Assembly: GCF_002220365.1 (NCBI RefSeq)
Contig: NZ_MTHB01000165.1
Location: forward strand, 62,001 to 126,000
Origin: Caballeronia sordidicola
GTDB lineage: Bacteria; Pseudomonadota; Gammaproteobacteria; Burkholderiales; Burkholderiaceae
Reading direction: 5' to 3'
Length of the DNA stretch: 64,000 bases
Shown: piece after piece, positions 27,098 through 37,222 of the stretch
How positions within the stretch are numbered: position 1 is the stretch's first letter
Layout: each line of letters starts with the position of its first letter
The notes under the pieces: generated by a model
Databases searched by the model: none
What the model saw: only the letters and a program-made list of their open reading frames with translations
Told to the model about the DNA's origin: nothing
Made by a program: the position numbers and the translations under genes

Positions 27098-28675
27098 ATG
27101 GGCTCGCCAGCGTCCCCCGAGCGCGCCGCTCCGGCGTTGCGCGAGCTGACACCTCTTTCGCCTGACTTGCCCGAAGCCGACCCCGACGCTTCCCGCGACG
27201 CGCGTTACGCGAATCCGTTCGCGCCGCCCGACGAGCTCGAGCCGGACGGCGAGCCCGCGCCGCGTTCGCTATTCGGCGAGATCCTGGACTGGATGCTCGC
27301 GCCGCTGCTGCTTTTGTGGCCCATGAGTATTGCGGTCACGTATCTCGTCGCCAAGTCGATTGCCAACGGGCCGTTCGACCGCGCGCTGGAGACGGATGCG
27401 TACGTGCTCGCACGGCAGATTGCGCCCGTGAACGGCGTCGCGGAATTGCGGCTGCCGAACGCCACCCGTGACTTCCTGCGCGCGGATAACGTGGACAGCG
27501 TGTTTTTCCAGGTGCTGGGAACGCGAGGCGAACTGGTAGGTGGCGACGCCGACATGCCCTTGCCTCACGACGATGACCGGCCACAGCCCGGCATCGTGGA
27601 GTTTCGCGACGACGTGCTGCGCGGCAACGACATTCGCGTCGCTTATACGACGGTGGAAGCGCCAACGCTCGCGCATCCGGTGCTGGTTCAGGTGGCCGAG
27701 ACGCTCGATAAACGCAGCCAGTTGGCCAACGACATCATCAAGGGCGTGATCCTGCCGCAGTTCGTGATCTTGCCGCTGGCTATCGTGCTGGTCTGGTTCG
27801 GGTTGTCGCGCGGGCTCGCGCCGCTGCATGCGCTGCAAGCGAATATCCGCGCCCGGCGTCCCGACGATCTTTCACCGCTCGAAGCCAGCCGCGCGCCGCC
27901 GGAAATCGCGCCGTTGGTGGCGTCGTTCAACGATCTGCTCAACCGGCTCGAGCAGAACATGCAGTTGCAAAAGCGGTTCATAGCCGACGCCGCGCATCAG
28001 ATGAAAACGCCGCTCGCGGGCTTGAGGACGCAGGCAGAGCTGGCGTTGCGGCAGGATGTATCGGCGGAAGTGCAGCGCTCGCTTGAACAGATTGCGACAA
28101 GTTCCGAGCACGCGGCGCGGCTTGTGACGCAACTGCTCGCGCTGGCTCGGGCGGAGAACCGGATGTCGGGGCAGATTTTCGCGCGCGTGGAGTTGACCGA
28201 TCTCGCGCGGCTCGCCGTGCGCGACTGGGTGCAGGCGGCGTTGGCGAAACGGATGGACATTGGATATGAGGAGCCGTCGCATCCGGTCGAGGTTGAAGGC
28301 AATGCCGTGATGTTGCGCGAAATGCTGTCGAATCTTATCGATAACGCCATTCGTTACACCCCGCCCGGCGGCCGGATCACGGTCCGCGTGCGTGCTGACG
28401 AGTCCGACACGCGGCACGTCTTTCTCGAAGTGGAAGACACAGGATTGGGCATTCCTGAAGCGGAACGCACGCGTGTGGTGGAGAGGTTCTATCGCATTCT
28501 TGGGCGCGAAGGCGATGGCAGCGGACTCGGTCTTGCGATCGTCCGGGAGATCGCGATGATGCATGGCGGCACGCTCGATATTGACGATCACGTGTACGGC
28601 GAAGCGCCCCGGCAAGCCGGAACGCTTGTCCGAGTGGGCTTGAAGCGGGTTTATCCTGCCCGGGACAAACCCTGA
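27098..28675 (+). CDS. Sensor histidine kinase, 2CSK_N/TctE type
   Basis: The 525-residue product has a 60-residue proline-rich cytoplasmic start, a membrane segment at about 66-86, a periplasmic sensor domain of the 2CSK_N kind, a second segment at about 215-236, a linker, the dimerization box with His300 (FIADAAHQMKTPLAG), and the ATPase N box (NLIDNAIRYTPPGG) and G boxes (DTGLGIP, GSGLGLAIV). The 2CSK_N domain is frequent in kinases that control organic-acid uptake, and a metabolite transporter gene follows 230 bases downstream, but the link is only suggestive. Confidence 0.92.
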   Translation: MGSPASPERAAPALRELTPLSPDLPEADPDASRDARYANPFAPPDELEPDGEPAPRSLFGEILDWMLAPLLLLWPMSIAVTYLVAKSIANGPFDRALETDAYVLARQIAPVNGVAELRLPNATRDFLRADNVDSVFFQVLGTRGELVGGDADMPLPHDDDRPQPGIVEFRDDVLRGNDIRVAYTTVEAPTLAHPVLVQVAETLDKRSQLANDIIKGVILPQFVILPLAIVLVWFGLSRGLAPLHALQANIRARRPDDLSPLEASRAPPEIAPLVASFNDLLNRLEQNMQLQKRFIADAAHQMKTPLAGLRTQAELALRQDVSAEVQRSLEQIATSSEHAARLVTQLLALARAENRMSGQIFARVELTDLARLAVRDWVQAALAKRMDIGYEEPSHPVEVEGNAVMLREMLSNLIDNAIRYTPPGGRITVRVRADESDTRHVFLEVEDTGLGIPEAERTRVVERFYRILGREGDGSGLGLAIVREIAMMHGGTLDIDDHVYGEAPRQAGTLVRVGLKRVYPARDKP

Positions 28676-28902
28676 TCGAAGGTTGTCCGGTATTTTTTCA
28701 CGATGCAATTTAGACGGATGTTAGCCAACTTATAGAGATAAAAGAAAGCATGTTGGAAGAATTTAGATCAATCAGAAGATAAGAAAGTACTTTAGCGACC
28801 TCCCCCTCCACGTCAGAACGCCGTAAGTTTTCCCTCCAATAATCGGTGCACGGCGCTGCTATCCGCAGATGCCATTCAAAGATCAATACAGGAGACGACT
28901 TC

Positions 28903-30561
28903 ATGGCAACGGTCGAGGGGCGCATTTCCCACGCACCGATGACGAGCGAAGAACGGCGCGTGATTTTCGCGTCATCGCTAGGCACGGTGTTCGAGTGGTA
29001 TGACTTTTATCTGGCGGGCTCGCTTGCTATCTATATAAGCAGGACGTTCTTCTCTGGCGTCAATCCGACAGCCGCCTTCATCTTCACCTTGCTCGGCTTC
29101 GCGGCAGGATTTGCCGTGCGGCCGTTCGGCGCGATTGTGTTCGGGCGTCTCGGCGATATGGTCGGGCGCAAGTACACCTTCCTCGTGACCATTGTGATCA
29201 TGGGTCTATCCACGTTCGTGGTCGGGCTGCTGCCTGGGTACGGCACGATCGGGATAGCCGCGCCTGTGCTTTTCATTGCGATGCGGCTGCTGCAAGGGCT
29301 CGCGCTCGGCGGGGAATATGGAGGCGCGGCGACTTACGTGGCGGAACATGCGCCTGCCAACAAGCGCGGCGCATGGACAGCGTGGATCCAGACGACGGCT
29401 ACGCTTGGGCTTTTCATCTCGCTGATCGTGATCTTGCTGGTACGGAGTTCTGTCGGTGAGGAAACGTTCGGCGCGTGGGGCTGGCGTGTACCGTTCCTGG
29501 TGTCGATCCTGCTGCTCGCTGTGTCCGTGTGGATTCGGTTGAAACTGCACGAATCGCCGGTGTTCGAGCGTATCAAGGCGGAAGGCAAGACGTCGAAAGC
29601 GCCGCTGACCGAAGCGTTCGGGCAGTGGAAAAACCTCAAGATCGTGCTGCTCGCGCTGTTCGGGCTCACGATGGGACAGGCCGTTGTTTGGTACACGGGC
29701 CAGTTCTACACGCTGTTTTTCCTGACGCAGACGCTGAAGGTTGATGGCACCAGCGCCAACATCATGGTGGCGGTGGCGTTGTTGATCGGGACGCCGTTCT
29801 TCCTGTTCTTCGGGTCGCTCTCGGACAAGATCGGGCGCAAGCCGATCATCATGGCCGGGTGCCTGATTGCCGCGCTGTCGTACTTTCCGCTCTTCCACGC
29901 GCTGGCTCACTACACGAATCCGACGCTGGAAGCCGCGACCTTGAAGGCGCCGATCAGCGTGATTGCCAATCCGGACGAGTGTTCGTTCCAGTTCAATCCG
30001 GTGGGGACATCGAAGTTCACGAGCTCCTGCGATATTGCCAAGAGCGCGTTGTCGAAGGCGGGTTTGAACTACGAGAACGTAGCCGCACCGGCCGGGACGA
30101 TCGCGCAAGTCAAGGTGGGCGACGCCGTGGTGGACACGTATGACGGCAAGGCTGCCGATGCCAAGGCCCAGGGCGCTGCGTTCGACAAGAAACTGGCTGG
30201 CACGCTGAAGTCGGCGGGTTATCCGGCGAAGGCCGATCCGGCGCTGATCAACTGGACGATGGCTATTGTGATCCTGACCATCATGATGATCTTCGTGACG
30301 ATGGTTTATGGGCCTATCGCCGCAATGCTCGTCGAGATGTTCCCGGCGCGGATCCGGTACACGTCGATGTCGCTGCCTTATCACATTGGCAATGGCTGGT
30401 TCGGCGGGTTCTTGCCGGCGACGGCGTTCGCTATCGTGGCCGCGAAGGGGAATATTTTCTCGGGGCTGTGGTATCCGATTGTGATCGCGCTGGCGGCGTT
30501 CGTGATCGGGATGCTGTTTGTTAAGGAGACACGCGGGACGGCGGTTTATGACTCGGATTGA
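28903..30561 (+). CDS. MFS transporter, metabolite:H+ symporter family
   Basis: The 552-residue protein has twelve predicted membrane segments and MFS signatures (GRLGDMVGRKYTF, SDKIGRKPII) of the MHS branch that includes ShiA, ProP and citrate or ketoglutarate carriers. A hydrophilic insert of about 100 residues with two cysteines (around 365-465) separates segments of the C-terminal half and is longer than in model members. AGGAGA (28890-28895) precedes the ATG at 28903. The substrate cannot be told from sequence. It may be controlled by the adjacent two-component system. Confidence 0.9.
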   Translation: MATVEGRISHAPMTSEERRVIFASSLGTVFEWYDFYLAGSLAIYISRTFFSGVNPTAAFIFTLLGFAAGFAVRPFGAIVFGRLGDMVGRKYTFLVTIVIMGLSTFVVGLLPGYGTIGIAAPVLFIAMRLLQGLALGGEYGGAATYVAEHAPANKRGAWTAWIQTTATLGLFISLIVILLVRSSVGEETFGAWGWRVPFLVSILLLAVSVWIRLKLHESPVFERIKAEGKTSKAPLTEAFGQWKNLKIVLLALFGLTMGQAVVWYTGQFYTLFFLTQTLKVDGTSANIMVAVALLIGTPFFLFFGSLSDKIGRKPIIMAGCLIAALSYFPLFHALAHYTNPTLEAATLKAPISVIANPDECSFQFNPVGTSKFTSSCDIAKSALSKAGLNYENVAAPAGTIAQVKVGDAVVDTYDGKAADAKAQGAAFDKKLAGTLKSAGYPAKADPALINWTMAIVILTIMMIFVTMVYGPIAAMLVEMFPARIRYTSMSLPYHIGNGWFGGFLPATAFAIVAAKGNIFSGLWYPIVIALAAFVIGMLFVKETRGTAVYDSD

Positions 30562-30682
30562 GGGTTTTGGGGGATTCGGGGACCGGTTGTGGGGTGATCG
30601 CTTTCTGGGCTACTTTGTCTCTAGGAATCAGCTGGGAAGGGGTTGACAGGCTGCGCAACCCTCTTCATAATCTCGATCTCTT

Positions 30683-30759
<77 letters not shown>

Positions 30760-30772
30760 AATCAAGCGTGAG

Positions 30773-30804
30773 GCCCGCACTCTAACGAGTTGCGGGCTTT
30801 TTGC
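30773..30804 (+). terminator. Rho-independent terminator after the tRNA
   Basis: GCCCGCA (30773-30779) pairs with TGCGGGC (30791-30797), followed by five T. It should end tRNA transcription. Confidence 0.85.
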
Positions 30805-30841
30805 TTTTGGCGCCGGTGAGCCAGTTTGTGAGCCATCTCTC

Positions 30842-32179
30842 ATGAACCGACTGCCGCATCTCTACACAAACCGCTTCGGCGTCTTCTATCTCCGCATCAT
30901 TCGCGACGGCCGCGAGGCCAAAAAATCGCTGCGCACCAAAGACTTCCGCCAAGCTAGAATCTACGCGCTCGCCTTTAATCTGGAGATTGCGATGGGCCGC
31001 CCGAAGATCACTGATTTCGACTTAAATGTCGACGCGATTAAACCTTTCGACGTGATCCTTCCGGACGGCACGCAAATCAAAGATCTCAACAGCGACGAAG
31101 ACGTCCGCCGCGCGAAAGAGCTCTTTGGAGCTCGTTTTGAAACCGCCGCCCCGCTCCACTTCCCGATTCTGGCGCCCGAAACGCTCGCGGCGATGGCGTC
31201 GCAGCGCGCGGCCGACGACGCCAAGAAACGAAGCGCGAAGCCATTCGCGGACGTCGTTAAGCTTTACAAGAAAGAAAAGGCCCTCGACAACACCGCGCGA
31301 ACTCTCACCGCCAAGCAGGGCGCCTTCGACGACTTTGCGAAAACCGCAGGCGAGCGCTCGATGGACGCTTATTCGCTCGACGACGCGATTGGCTATAAAA
31401 ACCAACTCATCGAAAATGGCGGAAGCGCAAGCCGTATCAATTCGAAGCTTTCCTATCTTCGAGATTTGTTCGGATACGCCGTGGCGAATGGCCAGCACCT
31501 CGGGCCCAATCCTTTTGAAAACGCCAAGGTTTCTTCCAAATCCAAACTCGAACAGCAGAAACGGTCGTATAAACCCTTTTCCGCCGACGATCTCAAAACC
31601 ATATTTTCGCCCGAGGCGTACGCCTTGCGAATGGACAAGCCTGCTTACAAATGGCTGCCCTTCTTGGCCTTGTATTCGGGGGCGCGCCTTGAAGAGCTTG
31701 CAAGCCTTGCTTTGAATCAAGTTCAGCAAGATGGCGACATTTGGTTTTTTGAAATTACGAAAGCGAAAAACGCGAATTCGCAGCGCCGCATCCCGCTTCA
31801 CCGCGCGATCGTCGAATCCTCGTTTCTTGCTTACGTCGATAGCGTCAAGGAAAGCGGAGCGACCCAGCTTTTCCCTGAGCTCAAATCCGGAAAAAACGGC
31901 TATGGCAAAAATGTCACGCGGCGATTCGCCGATTATCTTGACGAACGGTTGATAAGCGACGACCGCAAGGTTTTTCACAGCTTCCGGCACACTTTCATCG
32001 CCCGCATGTCCGCTCGGAACGTGCATCCCGCGATGTTGATGGCGCTGGTCGGCCACTACGATCAAGCCAAGGTGGATTTCAGCAGCCCGCACTTCACAAA
32101 CTACCAACACGACAAGACTCTCGCAGAACTGAAACAAACAATCGATCTGTTCGACCTTCAAGCGCCCTTGGCCTTTTGA
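30842..32179 (+). CDS. int: Tyrosine recombinase (integrase) at the tRNA
   Basis: The 445-residue product has an N-terminal arm-binding region (LYTNRFGVFYLRIIRDG, as in DUF6538-type integrases), a SAM-like core-binding domain and the catalytic domain: first Arg in YSGARLEELASL, HSFRHTFIARM for the HxxR pair, GHYDQAK for the next His, and the likely Tyr in FTNYQHDKTL. Its place right after the tRNA and in the direction away from it is typical of site-specific integration into a tRNA 3' end. It is the first gene of the acquired element. Confidence 0.93.
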   Translation: MNRLPHLYTNRFGVFYLRIIRDGREAKKSLRTKDFRQARIYALAFNLEIAMGRPKITDFDLNVDAIKPFDVILPDGTQIKDLNSDEDVRRAKELFGARFETAAPLHFPILAPETLAAMASQRAADDAKKRSAKPFADVVKLYKKEKALDNTARTLTAKQGAFDDFAKTAGERSMDAYSLDDAIGYKNQLIENGGSASRINSKLSYLRDLFGYAVANGQHLGPNPFENAKVSSKSKLEQQKRSYKPFSADDLKTIFSPEAYALRMDKPAYKWLPFLALYSGARLEELASLALNQVQQDGDIWFFEITKAKNANSQRRIPLHRAIVESSFLAYVDSVKESGATQLFPELKSGKNGYGKNVTRRFADYLDERLISDDRKVFHSFRHTFIARMSARNVHPAMLMALVGHYDQAKVDFSSPHFTNYQHDKTLAELKQTIDLFDLQAPLAF

Positions 32180-32218
32180 AAAAATAGCAACGGCGATCAA
32201 ATCCAGGGCAATGAACGC

Positions 32219-33061
32219 ATGCTCCTCCCTATGAACGAAGCGATAGTGGCAGTCATTTGCCAATTAATCGACGACTCAAAAGCCAAGACTGCCGGGCGAG
32301 ATTATCGCGAGCCGTCTCATGCAGACATCGAGTTTTGCGTCGATCAAGCCGGCCTTTCGGCGTTTGATCCCAAACAGCAAGGCCAAACCGTTGGCAAGGC
32401 CAAGCGAGTTCGAGCCATCCTTCACGCCGCAATGACGGACCAAGAAGAAGCCGGGAGCCGCCTGGCCCACGCCCTTTTGTCGAAAATCAGAGCGTGCGGG
32501 GGATTCAGGCCCGATTCGGCGCATTATGCGGGCGCGGAGGCAATCGCGAACGTCAAGGCAGCGTTCGCGACCGAAGGATTTTTGCTCACCGTAGATGGGA
32601 CGGTTGAGACAACGGTTCTGTCGTCCTTGAAGGGGGTGGCGCTAACCCAAGCGCTCACCCGCTATGCCGCCCGCGCGCAGAGGAGCTCGCAAGACGCGGC
32701 TCTCCTCGCCGGGACCGGAAAGGACCTTATGGAAGCCACCGCGGCGCACGTCATGATGTCGACCCGCGGCGCCTACCTTGTCCACGCCAATTTTCGCGCG
32801 TTGCTCGGAACGGCGTTTATTGAACTTGGCCTAGCGGTGCCCGAACAGCCTCCGTCTCACGGCGAGTCTGCGGCGAAACCATTGGAACGCGCGCTGTTCG
32901 AAGCGGCCTGCGCGGCCAATCGCCTGCGCAACAAAGAAGGCAGCGGCCACGGCAGACCTTGGGTCCCCAACGTCCGCGACGAAGAGGGGAAGGCCGCGAT
33001 CGAAGTCGCAGGCTGCGTCTCGGCTTATTTGCTTTCCAAACTCGTGGCGCGAACGAAATGA
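32219..33061 (+). CDS. Abortive-infection C-terminal domain (Abi_C) protein
   Basis: The 280-residue product ends in a pattern of the Abi_C family: GKDLMEATAAHVM followed by a helical stretch and LRNKEGSGHGR at about 236-246. That family is found in proteins linked with phage exclusion and often lies in mobile elements. The N-terminal half is mostly helical and unlike anything I know. An ATG at 32231 is an alternative start. It follows the integrase by 39 bases on the same strand and faces the GmrSD-like gene, suggesting a defence cargo pocket. Function is inferred from the domain only. Confidence 0.65.
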   Translation: MLLPMNEAIVAVICQLIDDSKAKTAGRDYREPSHADIEFCVDQAGLSAFDPKQQGQTVGKAKRVRAILHAAMTDQEEAGSRLAHALLSKIRACGGFRPDSAHYAGAEAIANVKAAFATEGFLLTVDGTVETTVLSSLKGVALTQALTRYAARAQRSSQDAALLAGTGKDLMEATAAHVMMSTRGAYLVHANFRALLGTAFIELGLAVPEQPPSHGESAAKPLERALFEAACAANRLRNKEGSGHGRPWVPNVRDEEGKAAIEVAGCVSAYLLSKLVARTK

Positions 33062-33237
33062 CGCAATAGGCCTGGCCGACGTCATTTTCACAAACGACCG
33101 TTGCGCGCCCCTGCTCAGAATGGCCGCTCGCCTGTCCGCGCATGGGGAAATCCGCGAAACAGCCATGAACCGCAATCTGACTTGGATCGGATTCACCCTT
33201 GCCGATCTCTTGGTGAGCAGACGCGGAAGCATGGTCT

Positions 33238-35130
33238 CTAAACGCTGGATATCCCAAGAGGCCAAATTTTGCAGAGCGCCTCCCCCAGCAGTTTCCCTCT
33301 CGCCTCTATCGCCTCCTCATCCCAGATCGTCAGCGAGTCGAAATGACGGTTCAACCGAAGAACCGAGTTTTTGTATTCGACCCGTTTCAGATCGAGCGGC
33401 CCGTTGCTGGCCGCCGGATTCAGGTATTTGTTCAGCAGCGTGAGATTTCCCAGCGTTTGCAAACGTTGGTTGCGAGCGCGGATGCCCTCCGCGTGCTCCT
33501 CGAACTCGTCTTTCGCCAAAAACGGCATCGAGACGACATTCGCGGGAATCGAGACGCCGTTCAGTGGCCAATGCGCCGCCCATGACTGGGGCAAGACATG
33601 CTCGATTTGCAGATTGGTTTGAACGTCGAGACCCTCCGTCTTTTTCGATCGGAAGTGAATCTCCAATCGCTCCAAAATCACCCTCAAAGCTGGGGGTTTG
33701 AGCTCTGATCCGACTTTGCGCGTGATCGCCGACTCCAACACCTCGTTGTCGGTCGGCCAATGCCGGGTGGCGCCGCGGCCAGCCGCGAACTTTGCCTGCA
33801 ACGCCGCGTGAACGTCGCTGGGCGGCAAGCCGCGAAGCGCGTTGATAACCTCGACGAAAAAGATGTTGTATTCCTTGGTCTCCAACCCCACGAACAAACG
33901 ACGGGCGAGAAATGACTCCAAAAGCAGCAGGCAATCGGTGTTCTGTTGCTCATCAAGCCCCGCGTCCAACTCCAAATAAAGGATAAGCGGCAATGCCGTG
34001 GACACATCGAAGTCGATCAAGACTCGGCTGAAATCTGTGCTTTGCAAGGCGGCCGGCGCGGCTGACTCATATCGTCGGTAGACCGCTCCGTGCAGCGTGA
34101 AGTCGGCCAACTCCTCCTTCACGGACGGATAGAGCGAAGGCGTGGCGGTGATCCAATTCCGATATTCTTCGTTCACGCGTCGCGCATCAACCATTTGGCC
34201 GGTCTTCGCCATCAAGAAAAACCGTAATCCCAGGTCGAGCCTTGAATAGGTTCGGCCGCCCCGCTTGACCTCCGTGCTCCAAAAATCCGTCTCGAACTGG
34301 CTCCAATAAGTCTTGAAAATTTCGTCCCTGTCGACCTTCTGCTTCTCCGCGCGCATGAATATCAGGCTTCGCAAAAGATCGGATTGAGACAACGGCCGTC
34401 CCTGCGAATTTAGGGAGTAGAAAATCTCTTGGGAGTCGTCCCCTTCGGAGAGCGCGATCTCGACGACGCAGAAATCGCGTTGGAGAGACTGCAACAACGC
34501 GAAAGCGATCTCCTCGGGGCTCTTATGCGTCTCTTCGGCGTTTGCCGCCACCCATGCGGCGATGCTTCGATAAAAGTAAACATACGCGCCCACGAGATTG
34601 CTTCGTGGCTCGAACTTGCGCTTGTAAGGCAACTTGACCAGGGGATAGCGGGTTTCGACGGCAGCGAGGCTTCCGGCCTTGATGATGTTCCGGAAAAAGT
34701 CGCGGTTGAGCATCGACGGCCAGAGCTTGAACTCCTCCTCTTCGGGGCGCTCCATGACGTCAGGGTCGGCGTTTTCCAAATATCGAGATACCGTCCTGTC
34801 GAGCGACTTCCATTCGCTGGCTCTCGCGAAATCGCGATACGCGCACAAGAGCAATTGCAGTGTCGTCAATCGCTGCTGGCCGTCAATCACGAGAAACCGT
34901 TTCACTTCTCGCGGAGAGTCCGGGCGAACGCCTTCGACGATCAACGCGCCCAAGTAATGGGGATTTGTTTTGACGCCTTTCAGTTGCAGCGAAGTTTTCT
35001 CGACAATGTCTTCCCACAAGGTTTCCCATTGAGGGACCTGTTCCCAGACATATAGCCGCTGAAACATTGGCACGACATACCGCAGTTGCGAGTTGAACAA
35101 CTCGTCGAGGGAGCGTGGGTTGGCTTGCAT
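33238..35130 (-). CDS. GmrSD-like DUF262/DUF1524 restriction enzyme
   Basis: The 630-residue single chain joins a DUF262 domain, with the ParB-like nucleotide motif DGQQR at about 83-87, to a C-terminal DUF1524 His-Asn-His nuclease domain with IEHVLPQS (about 509-516) and GNLTLLN (about 561-567). GmrSD enzymes are type IV restriction systems that use nucleotide hydrolysis and cut glucosylated-hydroxymethylcytosine phage DNA; related DUF262/1524 proteins target other modified DNA or act as partners in phosphorothioate systems. Both key motifs are intact. AAGGA lies five bases before the ATG. It lies alone on the minus strand between the Abi_C gene and the AraC regulator. Confidence 0.85.
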   Translation of the reverse strand: MQANPRSLDELFNSQLRYVVPMFQRLYVWEQVPQWETLWEDIVEKTSLQLKGVKTNPHYLGALIVEGVRPDSPREVKRFLVIDGQQRLTTLQLLLCAYRDFARASEWKSLDRTVSRYLENADPDVMERPEEEEFKLWPSMLNRDFFRNIIKAGSLAAVETRYPLVKLPYKRKFEPRSNLVGAYVYFYRSIAAWVAANAEETHKSPEEIAFALLQSLQRDFCVVEIALSEGDDSQEIFYSLNSQGRPLSQSDLLRSLIFMRAEKQKVDRDEIFKTYWSQFETDFWSTEVKRGGRTYSRLDLGLRFFLMAKTGQMVDARRVNEEYRNWITATPSLYPSVKEELADFTLHGAVYRRYESAAPAALQSTDFSRVLIDFDVSTALPLILYLELDAGLDEQQNTDCLLLLESFLARRLFVGLETKEYNIFFVEVINALRGLPPSDVHAALQAKFAAGRGATRHWPTDNEVLESAITRKVGSELKPPALRVILERLEIHFRSKKTEGLDVQTNLQIEHVLPQSWAAHWPLNGVSIPANVVSMPFLAKDEFEEHAEGIRARNQRLQTLGNLTLLNKYLNPAASNGPLDLKRVEYKNSVLRLNRHFDSLTIWDEEAIEARGKLLGEALCKIWPLGISSV

Positions 35131-35257
35131 GCGTCCTTTTTATCGTTCTTGATTTCGCCGCAGGCATTCGATGCTCTGCGGGGCCCGCCTGATTATCGCT
35201 TGTCTGCCGATCAATCTCGCGGATGCGCCTGTGTTCAGAGACTCTGATTCGATCAAA

Positions 35258-36286
35258 TCACGCGCTCAGCCTTTTTATTTTCCTCTGATGCGCCTCGACA
35301 AGGTCCTCCGGCATTTGCTCGACCTTTCCGGCCGCTTTGACCAACAACTCCCCTCGCGCTTCCGAGGGCGTGCAGCCAAACCGCTCTTTGAATGACCGGT
35401 TGAAGGTGGTTTCGCTGACGAAGCCAACCGAATAGCTTATCTCCGCGATCCGCTCACGCGCGTGCCTTGGTGCGGTCAGCCTTCTGAGGGCTTCATCGAG
35501 CCTGCGGTCTCTGACGCGCTTGGCGACTCCCCCCGACTCGGCGAACAGGCCATAAAGCGCCGTCCTCGATATTTTCAGAACCTTGCACAGCGCGGCGGGG
35601 CCAAGGTCCGCATCCAGCAAATGCCGCTCAATGTAGGAGCTTGCCTGCGCGCGCAGCATTGGCGAAAGCCGTGGATCGCTTTGCTTCACGCCCGGCTGCG
35701 CTTTCGGGAGAAGGCATGCAGCCAACAAGTCCAAGGTCGCGTCCGCCGCGAGATAGGTTTGTTCGGCGCTCATGCCCGTCGCCAAGCGCGCGAGCGTCTG
35801 CAAATGCGTGGCCACCATCGCGCCGATCAGATCGCTCGCCTCCCAACTCGCGCCATGAAGCCTTGCGCCCTCAGGCAATCGCCGATCGAGCGCCGCGCGA
35901 GACACGCTCAACGTCAGCATCGGCGCGTCGACCGCGAAGCCCACGTTCTCCACCGCCATGTCGCGGATCGCGATCGAATTCAAGGGGACTTTCTGCTGGC
36001 CTTGCGCGAACTCCGACGTGAGTTCGCCCGCGATCAAGCAATGGACAAGGTATTGATCGAGGCCTGACGTCGCGATCTTTTTCCGAGTTCTGTGGAATTG
36101 GACTTCGCCTTCGACCACGTGGTTGGTGAGCAGCATGGCCCCAAAGTCCCACGTCTTGATTTTCGCCGAGAGCGCCGCCTCTCGCGGCCTCCTCAACTCA
36201 TACATCGGCCGCAAGGCTTCTCGCCAAATCTCCTCAGCGTCGTTCGCGTTCATCAAAGCGCTGTCGAATCTCAGGGGCGGCGGCAT
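35258..36286 (-). CDS. AraC-family transcriptional regulator
   Basis: The 342-residue product has a C-terminal AraC double helix-turn-helix (LGPAALCKVLKISRTALYGLF and RIAEISYSVGFVSETTFNRSFKERFG, shown in part) and an N-terminal part like AraC-binding-2 regulators of the OruR/FeaR kind. No obvious target operon lies beside it; the GmrSD-like gene is 127 bases downstream on the same strand and could share a transcript. AAAGAG lies upstream of the ATG. Whether it controls the neighbours is not known. Confidence 0.85.
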   Translation of the reverse strand: MPPPLRFDSALMNANDAEEIWREALRPMYELRRPREAALSAKIKTWDFGAMLLTNHVVEGEVQFHRTRKKIATSGLDQYLVHCLIAGELTSEFAQGQQKVPLNSIAIRDMAVENVGFAVDAPMLTLSVSRAALDRRLPEGARLHGASWEASDLIGAMVATHLQTLARLATGMSAEQTYLAADATLDLLAACLLPKAQPGVKQSDPRLSPMLRAQASSYIERHLLDADLGPAALCKVLKISRTALYGLFAESGGVAKRVRDRRLDEALRRLTAPRHARERIAEISYSVGFVSETTFNRSFKERFGCTPSEARGELLVKAAGKVEQMPEDLVEAHQRKIKRLSA

Positions 36287-36574
36287 GCGTGGCTCTTTGT
36301 CGGGTTTCCCGAATGTTAGCCATGCATCCCCCCGTTTGCATTAAACGCCTGCAACAAATTTGGCCGCTTGGACGAAACGACCATAAAACCGGAACACGCC
36401 GACCGAAGAGCCAATCGCGTTTTGCCGATGATTAAGCCTATGAACGGGGAGCGCGAAAACCGCGCGAAAAATCAAACAATAGAGGGGGAAAGAATGGCCA
36501 AAGGAATCGAGCGCGAGGACATGCGCGCTAGCCGGCCCGGATTGGGAGCGCGCGAGCCGCGCTGCCGCCGGCGG

Positions 36575-37045
36575 TCACAACTTCTGGCGAGCGCGAGGCC
36601 GCCGAGGCGCGGCGGAAACCGCCGCTTCAATTTCGGCGCGTTCTCGCTCCGCCTCGCGTTTCCCGGCTGCGTCGACGCGCGTCCGCAGAATTTCGCGCTC
36701 CCGCGCGATCGCGGCCACGTCCGTGATGATTCGCAATATCGCGCGCCGATCGTCGCGAGGAAGGTCGCCGATCTGCGCTGCGATGGCCCCGGCGTCTTCG
36801 CCTGCGCCGCCCCGGTAATCGCCAAGCAAGGCGCTCAGCGGGCAACTGAAAAGCTCGGCGAATTGGCCCAACCGATGAATCGTGGGCGCGATCACGCCGT
36901 TTTCGATCCGGGAAACCGTTTCCTTCTCCAAGCCGATCGCGTCCGCGACGCGCGCTTGCGTGAAGCCCGCGGCTTTGCGCTGCCCCGCAATCGCCATCCC
37001 CACTTGGCGAATCAACTCTTCGGGGACCACCCCCACGGCTTTCAT
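36575..37045 (-). CDS. XRE-family repressor-like regulator
   Basis: The 156-residue product has a classical Cro/C1-type helix-turn-helix at about 15-70 (GQRKAAGFTQARVADAIGLEKETVSRIENG, read as QARVADAIGLEKETVSRIE in its core) and a C-terminal helical, Arg/Glu-rich coiled stretch that may serve dimerization. AAGGGAGA lies six bases before the ATG. It is transcribed divergently from the CAP-domain lipoprotein operon, and a perfect palindrome lies between them, so it probably controls itself and that operon. Confidence 0.9.
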   Translation of the reverse strand: MKAVGVVPEELIRQVGMAIAGQRKAAGFTQARVADAIGLEKETVSRIENGVIAPTIHRLGQFAELFSCPLSALLGDYRGGAGEDAGAIAAQIGDLPRDDRRAILRIITDVAAIAREREILRTRVDAAGKREAERERAEIEAAVSAAPRRPRARQKL

Positions 37046-37111
37046 GTCGTCTCCCTTGCGTCACATAAAAACGACGCGAGCCGACATTTTCACGCTGGCC
37101 GTGACCCAAGA

Positions 37112-37130
37112 ATTAACGTCTGACGTTAAT
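37112..37130. promoter_or_regulatory. Perfect 19-bp palindrome, likely operator
   Basis: ATTAACGTCTGACGTTAAT is a perfect dyad with nine-base arms around one central T. It lies 67 bases upstream of the XRE gene start and 93 bases upstream of the CAP-lipoprotein start, in the only gap between the divergent genes. Such dyads are typical binding sites of XRE dimers. Confidence 0.75.
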
Positions 37131-37222
37131 ATAACGACGCCATAAATCATTTTTAATGACGCAAAACATCATCGACGGCCAAGAGATCGGCGGGATGCAA
37201 CGCGCAACGAGGAAACACAACA

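Noticed and set aside
29206..30384. Open frame of 392 codons on the minus strand
   Set aside because: It is antisense to the MFS transporter gene; Arg/His-rich and without domains.
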